64,000 nt of DNA. Origin: Hymenobacter nitidus (GTDB lineage Bacteria; Bacteroidota; Bacteroidia; Cytophagales; Hymenobacteraceae). Below the pieces are notes generated by a model, which saw only the letters and a program-made list of their open reading frames with translations, had not been told where the DNA came from and ran no database searches. Location: contig NZ_JAJADQ010000003.1 of assembly GCF_020447315.1 (NCBI RefSeq), positions 434,001 to 498,000 on the forward strand, read 5' to 3'. A program made the translations under genes and the position numbers. The stretch's first letter is position 1. Each line of letters begins with the position of its first letter. Shown here one piece after another: positions 8,116 through 15,464 of the stretch.

Positions 8116-9981
8116 ATGCAGGCTGTTTATAACATCGCGGAAATCTGCGCGCAGATGGGCATTACGGATGTGGTGTTGTCGCCGGGCTCCCGGTGCGCGC
8201 CCCTCACGATTTCCTTCGCGCGCCACCCCGCCCTTACGGTGCGCACCGTGCCCGACGAGCGGGCCGCCGCCTTTATCGGGCTGGGCCTGGCCCAAAGCCA
8301 GCGGCGGGCCGTGGCTTTGGTCTGCACTTCGGGCACGGCGGGCCTAAACTACGCGCCGGCCGTGGCCGAGGCCTATTTCCAGCAGATTCCGCTAGTGGTT
8401 TTCACCGCCGACCGGCCCCCGGAGTGGATAGACCAACTCGACGGGCAGACCATCCGGCAGGCCGATTTGTACGGGGCCCACGCCAAGGGCACGTTTACTT
8501 TTCCGGCCGATACCAGCCACGCCGACGCCAAGTGGCACTCGGCCCGCCTTGTGTCGGAGGCCATCAACCTGGCCCAGCAGTTTCCGGCCGGCCCCGTGCA
8601 GGTGAACGTGCCGCTGCGGGAGCCGTTTTATCCCAAAGCCGGCGAAGAACTGCGGTTTGAGCCCGTGCGCGTGATTCGCGAAACACCCAGCCTGCCTACA
8701 TTGCCCGGCCCCGAGCTGCTGGCCCTGCAGCAGGCGCTGCGCCAGGCAGGCCGGGTGCTGGTAGTAGCCGGCCAGCACCGCCACGACGACGCCCTGCTGC
8801 TGGCGCTGCGCCAGTTTTCAGCTGCCTACCAGGTGCCGGTGGTAGGCGATGTTATTGCCAACCTGCACCAGCCCGTGGGCGCTACCTACGATTTGCGCAC
8901 GGCCCCGCTCAGCAAGCAGGACGTGTTTTTGGCCGTGCCGGAACCGGGGCTGAAGCAAGCCCTGCGGCCCGAACTGCTGATTACCTTCGGCCAGTCCCTG
9001 ATTTCCAAGGCCCTGAAGCTCTACCTGCGCGACGCCCAGCCGGCTCAGCACTGGCACGTGCAGGCCGCCGGGCCGGTAGCCGACACGTTTAAGTCCCTGA
9101 CGCGCATTATTCGGCTGGAGCCTACCACGTTTTTCGAGCAGCTGGTGGCTACTGGCCGCTCCTCTGCTGGCCGCGTGGCCGGGGCGTCGGGCAGCACAGA
9201 TGGTTCTGAAGCTGCGAATCCGGGCTCGACTCCTAGCGTGACCACGCCGCGCCTGGAGTGGCCGGCCAGCGGCTGGGGGCTATCGGAGCAGGAGGCAGAG
9301 ACCACAGCCGCCTACGCCACACCCTGGTACAAGGCCGAAAGCTGGGCCAAGGAGTTTCTGCAGCGCTTTCTGAGCCAGGCCGAGCAGCCATTCAACGAAT
9401 TCACGGCCTTCCACCACACCCTACGCCACCTCCCCGAGGGCGCGGCGCTGCACCTAGCCAACAGCATGGCCGTGCGCTACGCCAACATTCTGGGGGTGCC
9501 CGACAACCGCGCGGTGGAGGTGTTTGCCAACCGCGGCACCAGCGGCATCGACGGCTGCACCAGCACGGCCGTGGGCGCGGCCCTGGCCCAGCCCGAGCGG
9601 CCCGTGGTGCTGCTCACCGGCGACGTGGCTTTTTTCTACGACCGCAACGCCTTCTGGCAGAACTACCCCACACCCAACCTGCGCGTGGTGCTGTTCAACA
9701 ACCACGCGGGCGGCATTTTCCGGTTGATAGACGGCCCACGGCAGCAGCCCGAGCTGGAAGAGTTCTTCGAAACCCACCAGCCCCTGACGGCCGAAAACAC
9801 CGCCCGCGACTTTGGCCTGCGCTATTTCACGGCCACCACCTTTGCCGAGCTGAAGTTGGCGCTATCCGCTTTCTTTGCACCCGTAAGCGGCGCGGCCCTG
9901 CTGGAAATTACCACCGACAGTGCCACCAACGCCGCTTTTTTTGAAGAATACCGCCAGGCGGTAAAAACAGCTTTTGTTTAA
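8116..9981 (+). CDS. menD: SEPHCHC synthase (menaquinone biosynthesis)
   Basis: This 621-residue thiamine-diphosphate enzyme condenses isochorismate with 2-oxoglutarate. The N-terminal PYR domain opens with SPGSRCAPLTISFARHP and contains the catalytic-region TSGTAGLNYAPAVAEAYF. The C-terminal PP domain has NRGTSGIDGCTSTAVGAA, a Mg/ThDP motif GDVAFFYDRNAFW and FNNHAGGIFRLIDG. Residues about 343-390 form a Ser/Gly/Pro-rich low-complexity insert between the middle and PP domains, making the protein longer than the usual 550-580 residues. It follows menF and precedes menB. Confidence 0.95.
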   Translation: MQAVYNIAEICAQMGITDVVLSPGSRCAPLTISFARHPALTVRTVPDERAAAFIGLGLAQSQRRAVALVCTSGTAGLNYAPAVAEAYFQQIPLVVFTADRPPEWIDQLDGQTIRQADLYGAHAKGTFTFPADTSHADAKWHSARLVSEAINLAQQFPAGPVQVNVPLREPFYPKAGEELRFEPVRVIRETPSLPTLPGPELLALQQALRQAGRVLVVAGQHRHDDALLLALRQFSAAYQVPVVGDVIANLHQPVGATYDLRTAPLSKQDVFLAVPEPGLKQALRPELLITFGQSLISKALKLYLRDAQPAQHWHVQAAGPVADTFKSLTRIIRLEPTTFFEQLVATGRSSAGRVAGASGSTDGSEAANPGSTPSVTTPRLEWPASGWGLSEQEAETTAAYATPWYKAESWAKEFLQRFLSQAEQPFNEFTAFHHTLRHLPEGAALHLANSMAVRYANILGVPDNRAVEVFANRGTSGIDGCTSTAVGAALAQPERPVVLLTGDVAFFYDRNAFWQNYPTPNLRVVLFNNHAGGIFRLIDGPRQQPELEEFFETHQPLTAENTARDFGLRYFTATTFAELKLALSAFFAPVSGAALLEITTDSATNAAFFEEYRQAVKTAFV

Positions 9982-10000
9982 CCGTTGTTATTCCGGAATG

Positions 10001-10025
10001 CCAGGCTGAGCAGTGCCAAGCCTGG
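10001..10025 (+). other. Small hairpin in menD-menB gap
   Basis: A CCAGGCT / AGCCTGG stem with an 11-base loop lies 20 bp after the menD stop and 27 bp before the menB ATG. There is no T-run, so it is more likely an mRNA processing or attenuation structure than a terminator. Confidence 0.4.
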
Positions 10026-10051
10026 TTTCCTTACCCGCTTACCTCTCTCTT

Positions 10052-10876
10052 ATGGCCGAACAAATCACCTGGACTCCGATTAAGGAGTTCCGCGAAATCC
10101 TCTTCACCTTTCACGAGGGTATCGCCAAAATCAGCATCAACCGTCCGCAGGTTCACAATGCCTTCACCCCGCTCACGGTGCAGGAAATGATTGAGGCCAT
10201 GGACATCTGCCGCAACCGCACCGACATCGGGGTGGTGGTGCTCACGGGCGAAGGCGGCAAGGCCTTCTGCTCGGGCGGCGACCAGAGCGTGCGGGGCCAC
10301 GGCGGCTACGTGGGCGAAGACACCATTCCGCGCCTGAACGTGCTGGATTTGCAGAAAATGATCCGCTCGATTCCCAAGCCCGTGGTGGCTATGGTGGCTG
10401 GCTGGGCCATCGGGGGCGGCCACGTGCTGCACGTGGTCTGCGACCTGAGCATTGCCGCTGACAATGCCCGTTTCGGGCAGACCGGCCCCAACGTCGGCTC
10501 ATTCGACGGCGGCTTCGGCGCTTCCTACCTGGCCCGCGTGGTGGGGCAGAAAAAAGCCCGCGAAATCTGGTTTCTTTGCGACCAGTACGACGCCCAGGAA
10601 GCCCTCAACATGGGCCTCGTGAACAAAGTGGTGCCGCTCGACAAGCTCGAAGAAACCACCGTGGCCTGGTGCAAGAAGATTCTGGAGAAAAGCCCCCTGG
10701 CCCTGCGCATGCTCAAGTCCTCGTTCAACGCGGAACTCGACGGGCAGGCCGGTATTCAGGAGCTGGCCGGCAACGCCACGCTGCTGTACTACCTCTCGGA
10801 AGAAGCCAAGGAAGGCAAAAACGCCTTTATCGAGAAGCGCAAGCCCGATTTCTCGAAGTTTCCCAAGTTTCCGTAA
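10052..10876 (+). CDS. menB: 1,4-dihydroxy-2-naphthoyl-CoA synthase
   Basis: This 274-residue crotonase-fold enzyme closes the ring of o-succinylbenzoyl-CoA. It shows [15 protein letters not shown], the oxyanion-hole segment [34 protein letters not shown], and the MenB-specific [20 protein letters not shown] with the catalytic aspartate region. The C-terminus [11 protein letters not shown] is typical. An upstream in-frame start (10013) would add 13 residues; ATG 10052 fits the family N-terminus better. It is followed by a strong terminator, which ends this transcription unit. Confidence 0.95.
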   Translation: MAEQITWTPIKEFREILFTFHEGIAKISINRPQVHNAFTPLTVQEMIEAMDICRNRTDIGVVVLTGEGGKAFCSGGDQSVRGHGGYVGEDTIPRLNVLDLQKMIRSIPKPVVAMVAGWAIGGGHVLHVVCDLSIAADNARFGQTGPNVGSFDGGFGASYLARVVGQKKAREIWFLCDQYDAQEALNMGLVNKVVPLDKLEETTVAWCKKILEKSPLALRMLKSSFNAELDGQAGIQELAGNATLLYYLSEEAKEGKNAFIEKRKPDFSKFPKFP

Positions 10877-10897
10877 AGACTCGACGGATGCTACTAT

Positions 10898-10930
10898 AGA
10901 GGCCTGCCCTTAGCTGGGCAGGCCTCTTTT
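10898..10930 (+). terminator. Terminator after menB
   Basis: An AGAGGCCTGCCC / GGGCAGGCCTCT stem with a 4-5 base loop is followed by TTTT, 21 bp after the menB stop. It is a classic intrinsic terminator. Confidence 0.9.
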
Positions 10931-10956
10931 ATACTACCCCCATAAGTCGTTTACCC

Positions 10957-11463
10957 GTGCTTTTATATGTCCACATCCCGGAATTCTTTGGAGTAAGTCT
11001 TGAAGTTTACTTGCTTGTCATCCTCCTTGGCATAGCCTCGTTCATTTTCTGGCGCTGGGTGCTACGAAAGTTCATCAGCAACCCCAGCAAACGAAAAGTC
11101 TTTATCTGGATAGCCACGCTCGTAACTACGCCCGTGGCTTGGGCTGCCGTAATGGCCGTGTTTATATGGGCGATACTCCACGAACCCAGCAGTGATTTTG
11201 ATAAGACAGAATGGAAAAAAGCGAAAGTCAATCAGTACGAAATGGCCGACGATTTAATTGAAAGCAACAGGTGTATCGGCCAGGATACAGCCCAACTCAA
11301 ACAGCTTATTGGCGAACCGACCTGGCGGGATACGAAAGCCAACCGCTGGGTATATCACATCGGCTCCGGTGGCGGCGGGCTGGGCTTTCTGCACCACAAT
11401 CTGCTGGTTACGTTCAAAAACAACCGGGTACTTTCTGTTGTACATGAAAGGCTGCCCAATTAA
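10957..11463 (+). CDS. Small membrane protein with BamE/SmpA-like domain
   Basis: This 168-residue protein starts at GTG 10957. Two membrane segments (about residues 12-32 and 47-72) are followed by a soluble domain. That domain has the SmpA/OmlA-like pattern: a 'L..LIGEPTWRDTKANRWVYHIG' stretch, then a strand ending LLVTFKNNRVLSVVHE. BamE-like domains usually sit in the periplasm. Here the domain is tethered to the inner membrane, so a role in outer-membrane assembly would be a guess. Its base composition is clearly more AT-rich than the flanking menB and menE. Confidence 0.7.
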   Translation: MLLYVHIPEFFGVSLEVYLLVILLGIASFIFWRWVLRKFISNPSKRKVFIWIATLVTTPVAWAAVMAVFIWAILHEPSSDFDKTEWKKAKVNQYEMADDLIESNRCIGQDTAQLKQLIGEPTWRDTKANRWVYHIGSGGGGLGFLHHNLLVTFKNNRVLSVVHERLPN

Positions 11464-11545
11464 CTGGCCTTGTGTGCAAGGAAGCACTTTCTGCCGTATC
11501 GTATTGCGCCCTTTTAACCACTACTGCCATTTTACTTCTCCCCTT

Positions 11546-11914
11546 ATGAAATCCTTCCTGTTCCTGCTGATACTGGGTTTTTCAGCGGGCTCCGCCGCGC
11601 AGGCGCAGTCGGTTGCTACTACTGCCGCCGCCGCCCCGGGCCCTGATACCACCAAAGAAGTGTTGCTGGTGGAAGCCTCCTGCGGCCAATGCAAGCTGGG
11701 CCTGCCGGGCAAAAGCTGCGACCTGGCTATCCGGCTCAATGGTAAGGCCTATTTTGTGGATGGCACCACCATCGACTCCCACGGCGACGCCCACGCCAAG
11801 GACGGTTTCTGCCAGGCCATCCGGAAGGCCCAGGTGCAGGGCGAAATTGTCGAGAACCGCTTCAAGGCTACCTACTTTCAGCTGATGCCTGAGCCGGCGG
11901 CCACCGGGAAGTAA
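11546..11914 (+). CDS. Secreted protein, DUF6370-like
   Basis: This 122-residue protein has a signal peptide (residues 1-20, AAQAQ). The mature domain has two conserved cysteine motifs: EASCGQCKLGLPGKSCDLAI, then DGTTIDSHGDAHAKDGFCQAIRKA. The Cys and His/Asp pattern suggests a metal or disulfide centre, and I recall it as the DUF6370 family. The ATG 11546 start is chosen for the signal peptide; the frame is open to 11258 but that part overlaps the previous gene. Function unknown. Confidence 0.75.
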   Translation: MKSFLFLLILGFSAGSAAQAQSVATTAAAAPGPDTTKEVLLVEASCGQCKLGLPGKSCDLAIRLNGKAYFVDGTTIDSHGDAHAKDGFCQAIRKAQVQGEIVENRFKATYFQLMPEPAATGK

Positions 11915-11964
11915 CCGGCGCCTGCTCATCAAACCACTACTCTCACGCACCTGCTTACTGGCTC

Positions 11965-12489
11965 ATGGCTGAATACGTACTCAAATCGACCGATGCCCGC
12001 ACCTTTACCCTAGCCGCCAACGACGCGCTGCTGGGCGAATTGAAGTACCCCGAGTGGTATTCGTACAAAGCCCTGCTGGCCCTGCCCGACGGTACTGCGC
12101 TGCGGGTAGAGCCCCGCGGCTTCTGGGGCACCACCATCGAGCTGAAAGACGAGCAGGATGCGGTGCTGCTGAGCTTCAAAATGCACTGGAACGGCAGCAT
12201 TATCCTCAAATCGAGCCTGGGCGGCGTAAACCGGGCTTTTGTGCTGAAAGGCAAAGACCTGCTGGAAAGGGAGTACGTCCTGCTCGACCGGCAAGGCCAG
12301 GAGCTGCTCACCATTCGGCCCAAGATAAATTGGAGCAAGGTGAATTACGATTACACGGTCGTCAGCTCGGAGGCTTTCGAGGCCCTTGAGCAACAGGCCA
12401 TTCTGGTATTGATGGCCATTCACTGCACCAACCATTACATAAGCACGAGTTCCGCGCTGCTAGCCACGGCAGTGGCCGTCAGCATATAG
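11965..12489 (+). CDS. Unknown protein, LURP-one/Tubby-like pattern
   Basis: I do not recognise a named family. The 174 residues form a run of predicted strands rich in aromatic and charged residues (YSYKALLALPDG, LSFKMHWNGSIILKS, FVLKGKDLLEREYVLLD), then a hydrophobic C-terminal helix with HCTNHY. The strand-rich barrel with a hydrophobic last helix is reminiscent of LURP-one-related/Tubby-C-like folds, which is inference from appearance only. There is no signal peptide. Confidence 0.55.
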   Translation: MAEYVLKSTDARTFTLAANDALLGELKYPEWYSYKALLALPDGTALRVEPRGFWGTTIELKDEQDAVLLSFKMHWNGSIILKSSLGGVNRAFVLKGKDLLEREYVLLDRQGQELLTIRPKINWSKVNYDYTVVSSEAFEALEQQAILVLMAIHCTNHYISTSSALLATAVAVSI

Positions 12490-12550
12490 TCAGGAGCAAC
12501 TTGTGCGTAGCGCAAGCCCTGCCTTGGCCACCGAAAACCGCTCTGGCCCC

Positions 12551-13564
12551 ATGAAATACTACGCTACTGCTCTGCTACTGCTGCTGTGGGCGACTCCCGG
12601 CCGGGCCCAGCGCCCGATGCACCTGCAGGTTCAGCCCCTGTCTCTGCCCACGGAGCTGGCCCACCCCGAAAACCAGTTTTCGGGCCTGTATATCGGGCGG
12701 GAAAGCCTGTTTCTGCTGTCGGAAAGCCGGCTGCAGGAACAGCGGCCCGGCCTGCTCTACAGCATCCGTTTGGCCGACCTGCAGCGCAAGCTTACCGATA
12801 CTACCTACGTGCTGCCGTTTCAGCGCTACCCATTGCACAATCTGGAAGTGCTCCGCCAGAAAATAAACGCCCGCGACCAGGTGTATGAGGGCCTGGAGGC
12901 GTTGGTGATACAAGGAGGCGAGGTGTATCTGTCGGTGGAAACCAGTACGCCCTCGGCCAACTGCTACCTGCTCAAAGGCCGGCTTGAGGACAACGGCGTT
13001 CAGCTCGATACCACCTATCTGCTTTCCCTGCCCAAGCCCCTGCGGGCCGATAACTCGGGTATCTACAATGCCGGCTTTGAGGCCCTGACACCGTGGAAAA
13101 AGCGGCTGCTAGGCTTTTTTGAATTCAATTATTTCGAGCGGGAAAACTACGCCTACCCGCTAACCCAGGCCGCCGGGGCGGAAACGAGCCAGCCGGTGCG
13201 CCTGCAGAAGCTGCCTTTCCGCCTCACGGACGCTACCCGTACCAGGGGCCGCCACCTGACGGCCCTGAACTATTTTTACAAAGGCGGCGGGCAGGATACC
13301 GTGTACCGCACATCCGCCTCCGACCCGGCCTCCACCTCCCTCATCAAACACCCCGACGGCTACCGCAGCTACTGCCGCCTGATTGACCTGCAGCTGCGCA
13401 AAGACCGAATTACGTGGCAGCCGCTCTGGGAATTTCCGGCGGCGTACCGGGCCTACAACTGGGAAGGAATAGCGGCTTATAAGGGCGGCTACTTTGTCAT
13501 CAATGACAAGTACACGCCCGGCAAGCCTGCTTCGGTGCTGCTGTATCTGGGCCGGAAACGGTAG
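12551..13564 (+). CDS. Secreted protein of unknown function
   Basis: This is a 337-residue protein with an N-terminal signal peptide (residues 1-20, ending GRAQ). The mature part alternates short strands and turns, with repeated patterns such as FSGLYIGRESLFLLSES, LVIQGGEVYLSVET and NWEGIAAYKGGYFVINDK. This suggests a beta-propeller-like exported protein of the SdiA-regulated/phytase-like type, though I cannot place it. ATG 12551 is chosen because it opens the signal peptide. A perfect 19-bp terminator follows. Confidence 0.65.
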   Translation: MKYYATALLLLLWATPGRAQRPMHLQVQPLSLPTELAHPENQFSGLYIGRESLFLLSESRLQEQRPGLLYSIRLADLQRKLTDTTYVLPFQRYPLHNLEVLRQKINARDQVYEGLEALVIQGGEVYLSVETSTPSANCYLLKGRLEDNGVQLDTTYLLSLPKPLRADNSGIYNAGFEALTPWKKRLLGFFEFNYFERENYAYPLTQAAGAETSQPVRLQKLPFRLTDATRTRGRHLTALNYFYKGGGQDTVYRTSASDPASTSLIKHPDGYRSYCRLIDLQLRKDRITWQPLWEFPAAYRAYNWEGIAAYKGGYFVINDKYTPGKPASVLLYLGRKR

Positions 13565-13587
13565 CACTGCCGGGAGTAATGCCCTTA

Positions 13588-13629
13588 AAGCAGAACGCGG
13601 CGCCTGGGTTCAGGCGCCGCGTTCTGCTT
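13588..13629. terminator. Bidirectional terminator
   Basis: A perfect 19-bp stem (13588-13606 with 13611-13629) and a GGTT loop lie between convergent genes. T-rich flanks are weak, but the stem is very stable. Confidence 0.75.
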
Positions 13630-13646
13630 GGTTACAGTTTGTTCTC

Positions 13647-13865
13647 TCAGAATATTGACCCGTAGGCCGCGCAGCCTTCCCACCAGCCGAAGAAATTGCG
13701 CAGCCGCTCGTGCTTCGCCGCTTTCTTGCGCTGCTTGCGGGCTTTGCGCGCCGCTGCTACGGCCGGGTCCGGGGCGGCGGCGGCTACCACATTGCGGAAC
13801 GTGACGTAGCGCCGGAACACGAAAGTGCGCGCCAGGGCAAACGAAGGCAGGCTGGAAGTAGGCAT
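13647..13865 (-). CDS. Small basic protein
   Basis: This is a 72-residue protein with no recognised family. The centre is strongly basic (ARKARKQRKKAAKHERLRNF) and the C-terminus is aromatic (FGWWEGCAAYGSIF). A good promoter directly upstream (TTG-N21-TATCTTAG) and a terminator directly downstream support it as a real short gene. It may bind nucleic acid or ribosomes, but that is only suggested by its charge. Confidence 0.6.
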   Translation of the reverse strand: MPTSSLPSFALARTFVFRRYVTFRNVVAAAAPDPAVAAARKARKQRKKAAKHERLRNFFGWWEGCAAYGSIF

Positions 13866-13888
13866 GGGGCAGGCGGTTGGTAGGCTAC

Positions 13889-13920
13889 CTAAGATACGAC
13901 TTTATGCCCCTCAATGTCAA
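13889..13920 (-). promoter_or_regulatory. Promoter of the small basic protein gene
   Basis: On the minus strand, TTG at 13918-13920 is 21 bp from TATCTTAG at 13889-13896. This matches the Bacteroidota TTG-N19..21-TAnnTTTG pattern with one mismatch, 24 bp before the ATG. Confidence 0.6.
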
Positions 13921-14014
13921 GCGCAAGCAGCCGGGCCGAGCTTTCTGGCGGGAGCTTCGTATGCAGTTGTGGTTGTATTAAGTGAATCTTTGCGCCTCTG
14001 CTACTTCGTTGCCT

Positions 14015-15163
14015 ATGTCTGCCACCTCCTCCCCGCTCCTGCCCGACTCCCTGCTGCTCAACGGCCGCGAATTCCGCTACGCCGACATCCGGCAGTATCC
14101 CGCCAACAGCCCCGTCGATTTGAACGGCTACGAGGCCAAGGTGCTGGACTTCTGCCGGCAATGGCTGAACGGGGGCCTGGAATTCGGGCTGCGCACCTCC
14201 GGCTCCACGGGCAAGCCGCAGTCGGTGACGATGCGGCGGCGGCAGCTGGCGGCCTCGGCCCGCCGCACCGGCGACTACTTCGACCTGGGCCCCGGCGACC
14301 GGATGCTGGTGTGCCTCAACTGCGAGTTTGTGGGTGGCATGATGATGCTGGTGCGCGGCCTGGAGCTGAACCTGCACATGACCATCGTGGAGCCCCACGC
14401 CGACCCGCTGGCCCTGGTGCCCGCCACGGCCGAGTTCGACTTTGCCTCCTTCGTGCCCCTGCAGATGCGCGAAGTGCTGACTCCCGCTAATGTGCCGCGC
14501 CTGAACCGCCTGAAGGCCATTCTGGTGGGCGGCGCCACCGTAGAAAGCAGCCTGGAAACCGCTATTCAGCAGCTCAAGGTGCCGACGTACCTCACCTATG
14601 GCATGACCGAAACGGCTTCCCACATTGCCCTGCGTCGCCTCAATGGCCCCGATGCTACCTCGACCTACCGCGCCCTGCCCGGCATTCACATTGCCCAAGA
14701 CGCGCGCGGCTGCCTCACCGTGCGCGCCGACGTTACCGACGACCTGCTGATTACCACCAACGACCGGATAAACCTGCTCGACGAGCACACCTTTGAGTGG
14801 CTGGGCCGCGCCGACTTCGTCATCAACTCCGGGGGCGTGAAGGTGCAGGCCGAAAAGGTGGAAAAAGTGCTGGAAGTGGCCCTGGTGGAGCTGAACCTGC
14901 CGGGCCGCCGTACCTTCGTGGCCGGCCGCCCCGATGCCCGGCTGGGCGAGCAGGTCACGGCCTTCCTGGAAGGCGCCCCCCTGCCCGAAGCCCAGGCCCA
15001 GGCGCTGCTGGCCCTGCTGGCCGAGCGCCTGGAACGCTACGAGCGGCCCCGGGAACTGGTCTACGTGCCCCAGTTCCGCACCACGGCCTCGGGTAAGCTT
15101 GACCGGCTGAACACGCTGCGCGCCACCACCGCACCACCGCGCCCCGACGCACCTCACCAGTAG
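14015..15163 (+). CDS. menE: o-Succinylbenzoate-CoA ligase
   Basis: This 382-residue ANL-superfamily acyl-CoA synthetase activates o-succinylbenzoate for MenB. The P-loop RTSGSTGKPQSVTMRR, the adenylate-binding YGMTETASHIAL, the hinge region EWLGRADFVINSGGVKVQ and the C-terminal catalytic lysine in TASGKLDR are all visible. It is shorter than typical 450-490-residue MenE, as is usual in Bacteroidota. ATG 14015 is preferred over GTG 13982. It is separated from menB by 3.1 kb of unrelated genes, so it probably has its own promoter. Confidence 0.92.
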   Translation: MSATSSPLLPDSLLLNGREFRYADIRQYPANSPVDLNGYEAKVLDFCRQWLNGGLEFGLRTSGSTGKPQSVTMRRRQLAASARRTGDYFDLGPGDRMLVCLNCEFVGGMMMLVRGLELNLHMTIVEPHADPLALVPATAEFDFASFVPLQMREVLTPANVPRLNRLKAILVGGATVESSLETAIQQLKVPTYLTYGMTETASHIALRRLNGPDATSTYRALPGIHIAQDARGCLTVRADVTDDLLITTNDRINLLDEHTFEWLGRADFVINSGGVKVQAEKVEKVLEVALVELNLPGRRTFVAGRPDARLGEQVTAFLEGAPLPEAQAQALLALLAERLERYERPRELVYVPQFRTTASGKLDRLNTLRATTAPPRPDAPHQ

Positions 15164-15464
15164 CACACCTAATTAAGGCCCTTACATTCTTATCAGCAAA
15201 GTCATGCTCAGCGAAGTCGAAGCATCTCTACCACCAAAGTAATTCTGGTTACTACTGCGGGAGAGATGCTTAGACTCCGCGGACACTAGATCAAGCATGA
15301 CAATACTATTGCGGTCAGTTGAGCGGTACCCTGATTTCCCATTCTCAGAAAATAGCCGCTCTGCTCAGAAACTCGGCAGAATAAAGCACTTCACCCTCCT
15401 GCGGCGTCTTAACTATGTGAAAAAAGACGTTGATTTGTACAACTTTCCATCCGCAATTTTCGCA
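15164..15464 (+). repeat. Intergenic palindrome with GTCATGCT arms
   Basis: This 301-bp gap contains an imperfect inverted repeat: GTCATGCT (15201-15208) pairs with AGCATGAC (15294-15301), and AGCATCTCT (15221-15229) pairs with AGAGATGCT (15262-15270). The arm sequence is a different family from the AAAGCCCTTT elements, and a lone half-like copy (ATCATGCCGAGCC) occurs near 18153. The remaining part (15302-15464) is an AT-richer leader of the peptidase gene with no clear element. Confidence 0.6.

Noticed and set aside
13889..15166. 425-codon minus-strand open frame over menE
   Set aside because: It is entirely antisense to a MenE with all motifs; composition is typical of a shadow frame.
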